From Vulcanimicrobiota bacterium (lineage in GTDB: Bacteria; Vulcanimicrobiota; Vulcanimicrobiia; Vulcanimicrobiales; Vulcanimicrobiaceae), in the NCBI GenBank assembly GCA_019237435.1, contig JAFAHB010000089.1:1-10063 (forward strand): a DNA stretch of 10,063 bases, given 5' to 3'. A program made the translations under genes and the position numbers. Within the stretch, counting starts at the first letter, position 1, and each line of letters opens with the position of its first letter. Positions 9,678 to 10,063 of this stretch are shown here, piece by piece. The notes below the pieces were generated by a model. It had not been told where the DNA came from, did no database searches, and was given only the letters and a program-made list of their open reading frames with translations.

Positions 9678-10063
9678 GTGAGGCGATTTGCAGTGTGGCT
9701 ATGGTCCGGCATGCTGCTGTTCGGCACGGCAGGCATGCTTGCGTCGCAGCCGCTCGGACGCCCGGTCGTAATCGTCCCGATCGCGGGAACCGTCGATGAC
9801 GGCATGGCGCATCTGGTGGAGCGGTCGGTGGAGCTGGCCAATCAGGAACACGCGCGGGCGATCGTGTTGGAGGTCAATAGTCCGGGCGGTCTCGTGGACG
9901 CGGCCTTTCGAATTCGCGACGCGCTCTTCTCTTCGCAAGAACCGGTTGACGCATACGTTAGTGAGCGCGCCTACTCGGCTGCCGCGCTAATTACGCTCAC
10001 CGCGCGCCAAATCATCATGGGGCCGGGAGCCTCGATCGGCGCGGCCGAGCCGATTCCCGCTAC
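9678..10063 (+). CDS. nfeD: NfeD/ClpP-class membrane serine protease, 5' part (3' end outside window)
   Basis: The visible 128 residues start at GTG 9678 with a basic signal peptide/membrane segment (MRRFAVWLWSGMLLFGTAG). A ClpP-like protease domain follows: VVIVPIAGTVDDGMAHLVER, AIVLEVNSPGGLVDAA (NSPGG at 67-71) and SERAYSAAALITLTA with probable nucleophile Ser100, close to Ser97 of the archaeal 1510-N stomatin-cleaving protease. MGPGASIGAAEPIP matches the family. The partner Lys and the C-terminal NfeD membrane/OB region would be beyond the window. These proteins usually pair with a stomatin/SPFH gene, to be expected downstream. The ribosome site is weak. Confidence 0.92.
   Translation, partial: MRRFAVWLWSGMLLFGTAGMLASQPLGRPVVIVPIAGTVDDGMAHLVERSVELANQEHARAIVLEVNSPGGLVDAAFRIRDALFSSQEPVDAYVSERAYSAAALITLTARQIIMGPGASIGAAEPIPA

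Overview
The window is a GC-rich bacterial chromosome segment that looks like core genome rather than an island. It has twelve protein genes, ten complete and two cut by the window edges, with very short or overlapping junctions. No RNA gene, CRISPR array, transposase or phage gene is visible, and no gene-free stretch exceeds about 175 bases. The gene set (rpmE-prfA-prmC, pyrG, a copper-amine-oxidase-N-type stalk protein, rpsU-yqeY-nfeD) fits a GC-rich Terrabacteria-like or candidate-phylum soil bacterium, for example the Eremiobacterota (WPS-2) type. That placement is an inference from gene content and style, not a phylogenetic result.

Layout. (1) 1-353: the 3' part of a 3-isopropylmalate dehydratase small subunit gene (leuD), reading right. 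(2) 460-1110: a leftward gene for an exported or membrane-anchored proline-rich protein with a small beta-rich domain, convergent with leuD; a perfect 10-bp inverted repeat lies between the two. (3) 1133-3349: a translation block of ribosomal protein bL31 (rpmE), release factor 1 (prfA) and the release-factor glutamine methyltransferase (prmC). PrmC methylates the GGQ glutamine of the factor encoded next to it. (4) 3517-5205: CTP synthase (pyrG). (5) 5190-8798: a tightly overlapping run of two glycosyltransferases (GT2 and GT4 types), a secreted stalk-domain protein and a HIT-family nucleotide hydrolase. This suggests a cell-envelope unit followed by a housekeeping gene. (6) 8891-9613: a promoter, a structured leader, rpsU (bS21) and yqeY. 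(7) 9678-10063: the 5' part of an NfeD/ClpP-class membrane serine protease gene.

Two themes run through the window. First, translation starts are relaxed. Only four of the eleven visible starts are ATG; the others are GTG, TTG and, by inference, CTG for prfA and the GT2 gene. Four junctions have the form NTGA (CTGA, ATGA, TTGA, ATGA), where the next start overlaps the previous stop. Second, palindromic intergenic repeats sit at gene 3' ends. A 150-bp element with near-perfect 34-nt inverted arms supplies the last codons and stop of prmC. Members of a second, GAGCGGAGTC-type family form the C-terminal tail of PyrG, follow the HIT gene and supply the yqeY stop codon.

I see no convincing new multi-gene system here. 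The most interesting observations concern gene-end repeats, non-canonical starts and the leaders of the ribosomal protein genes.
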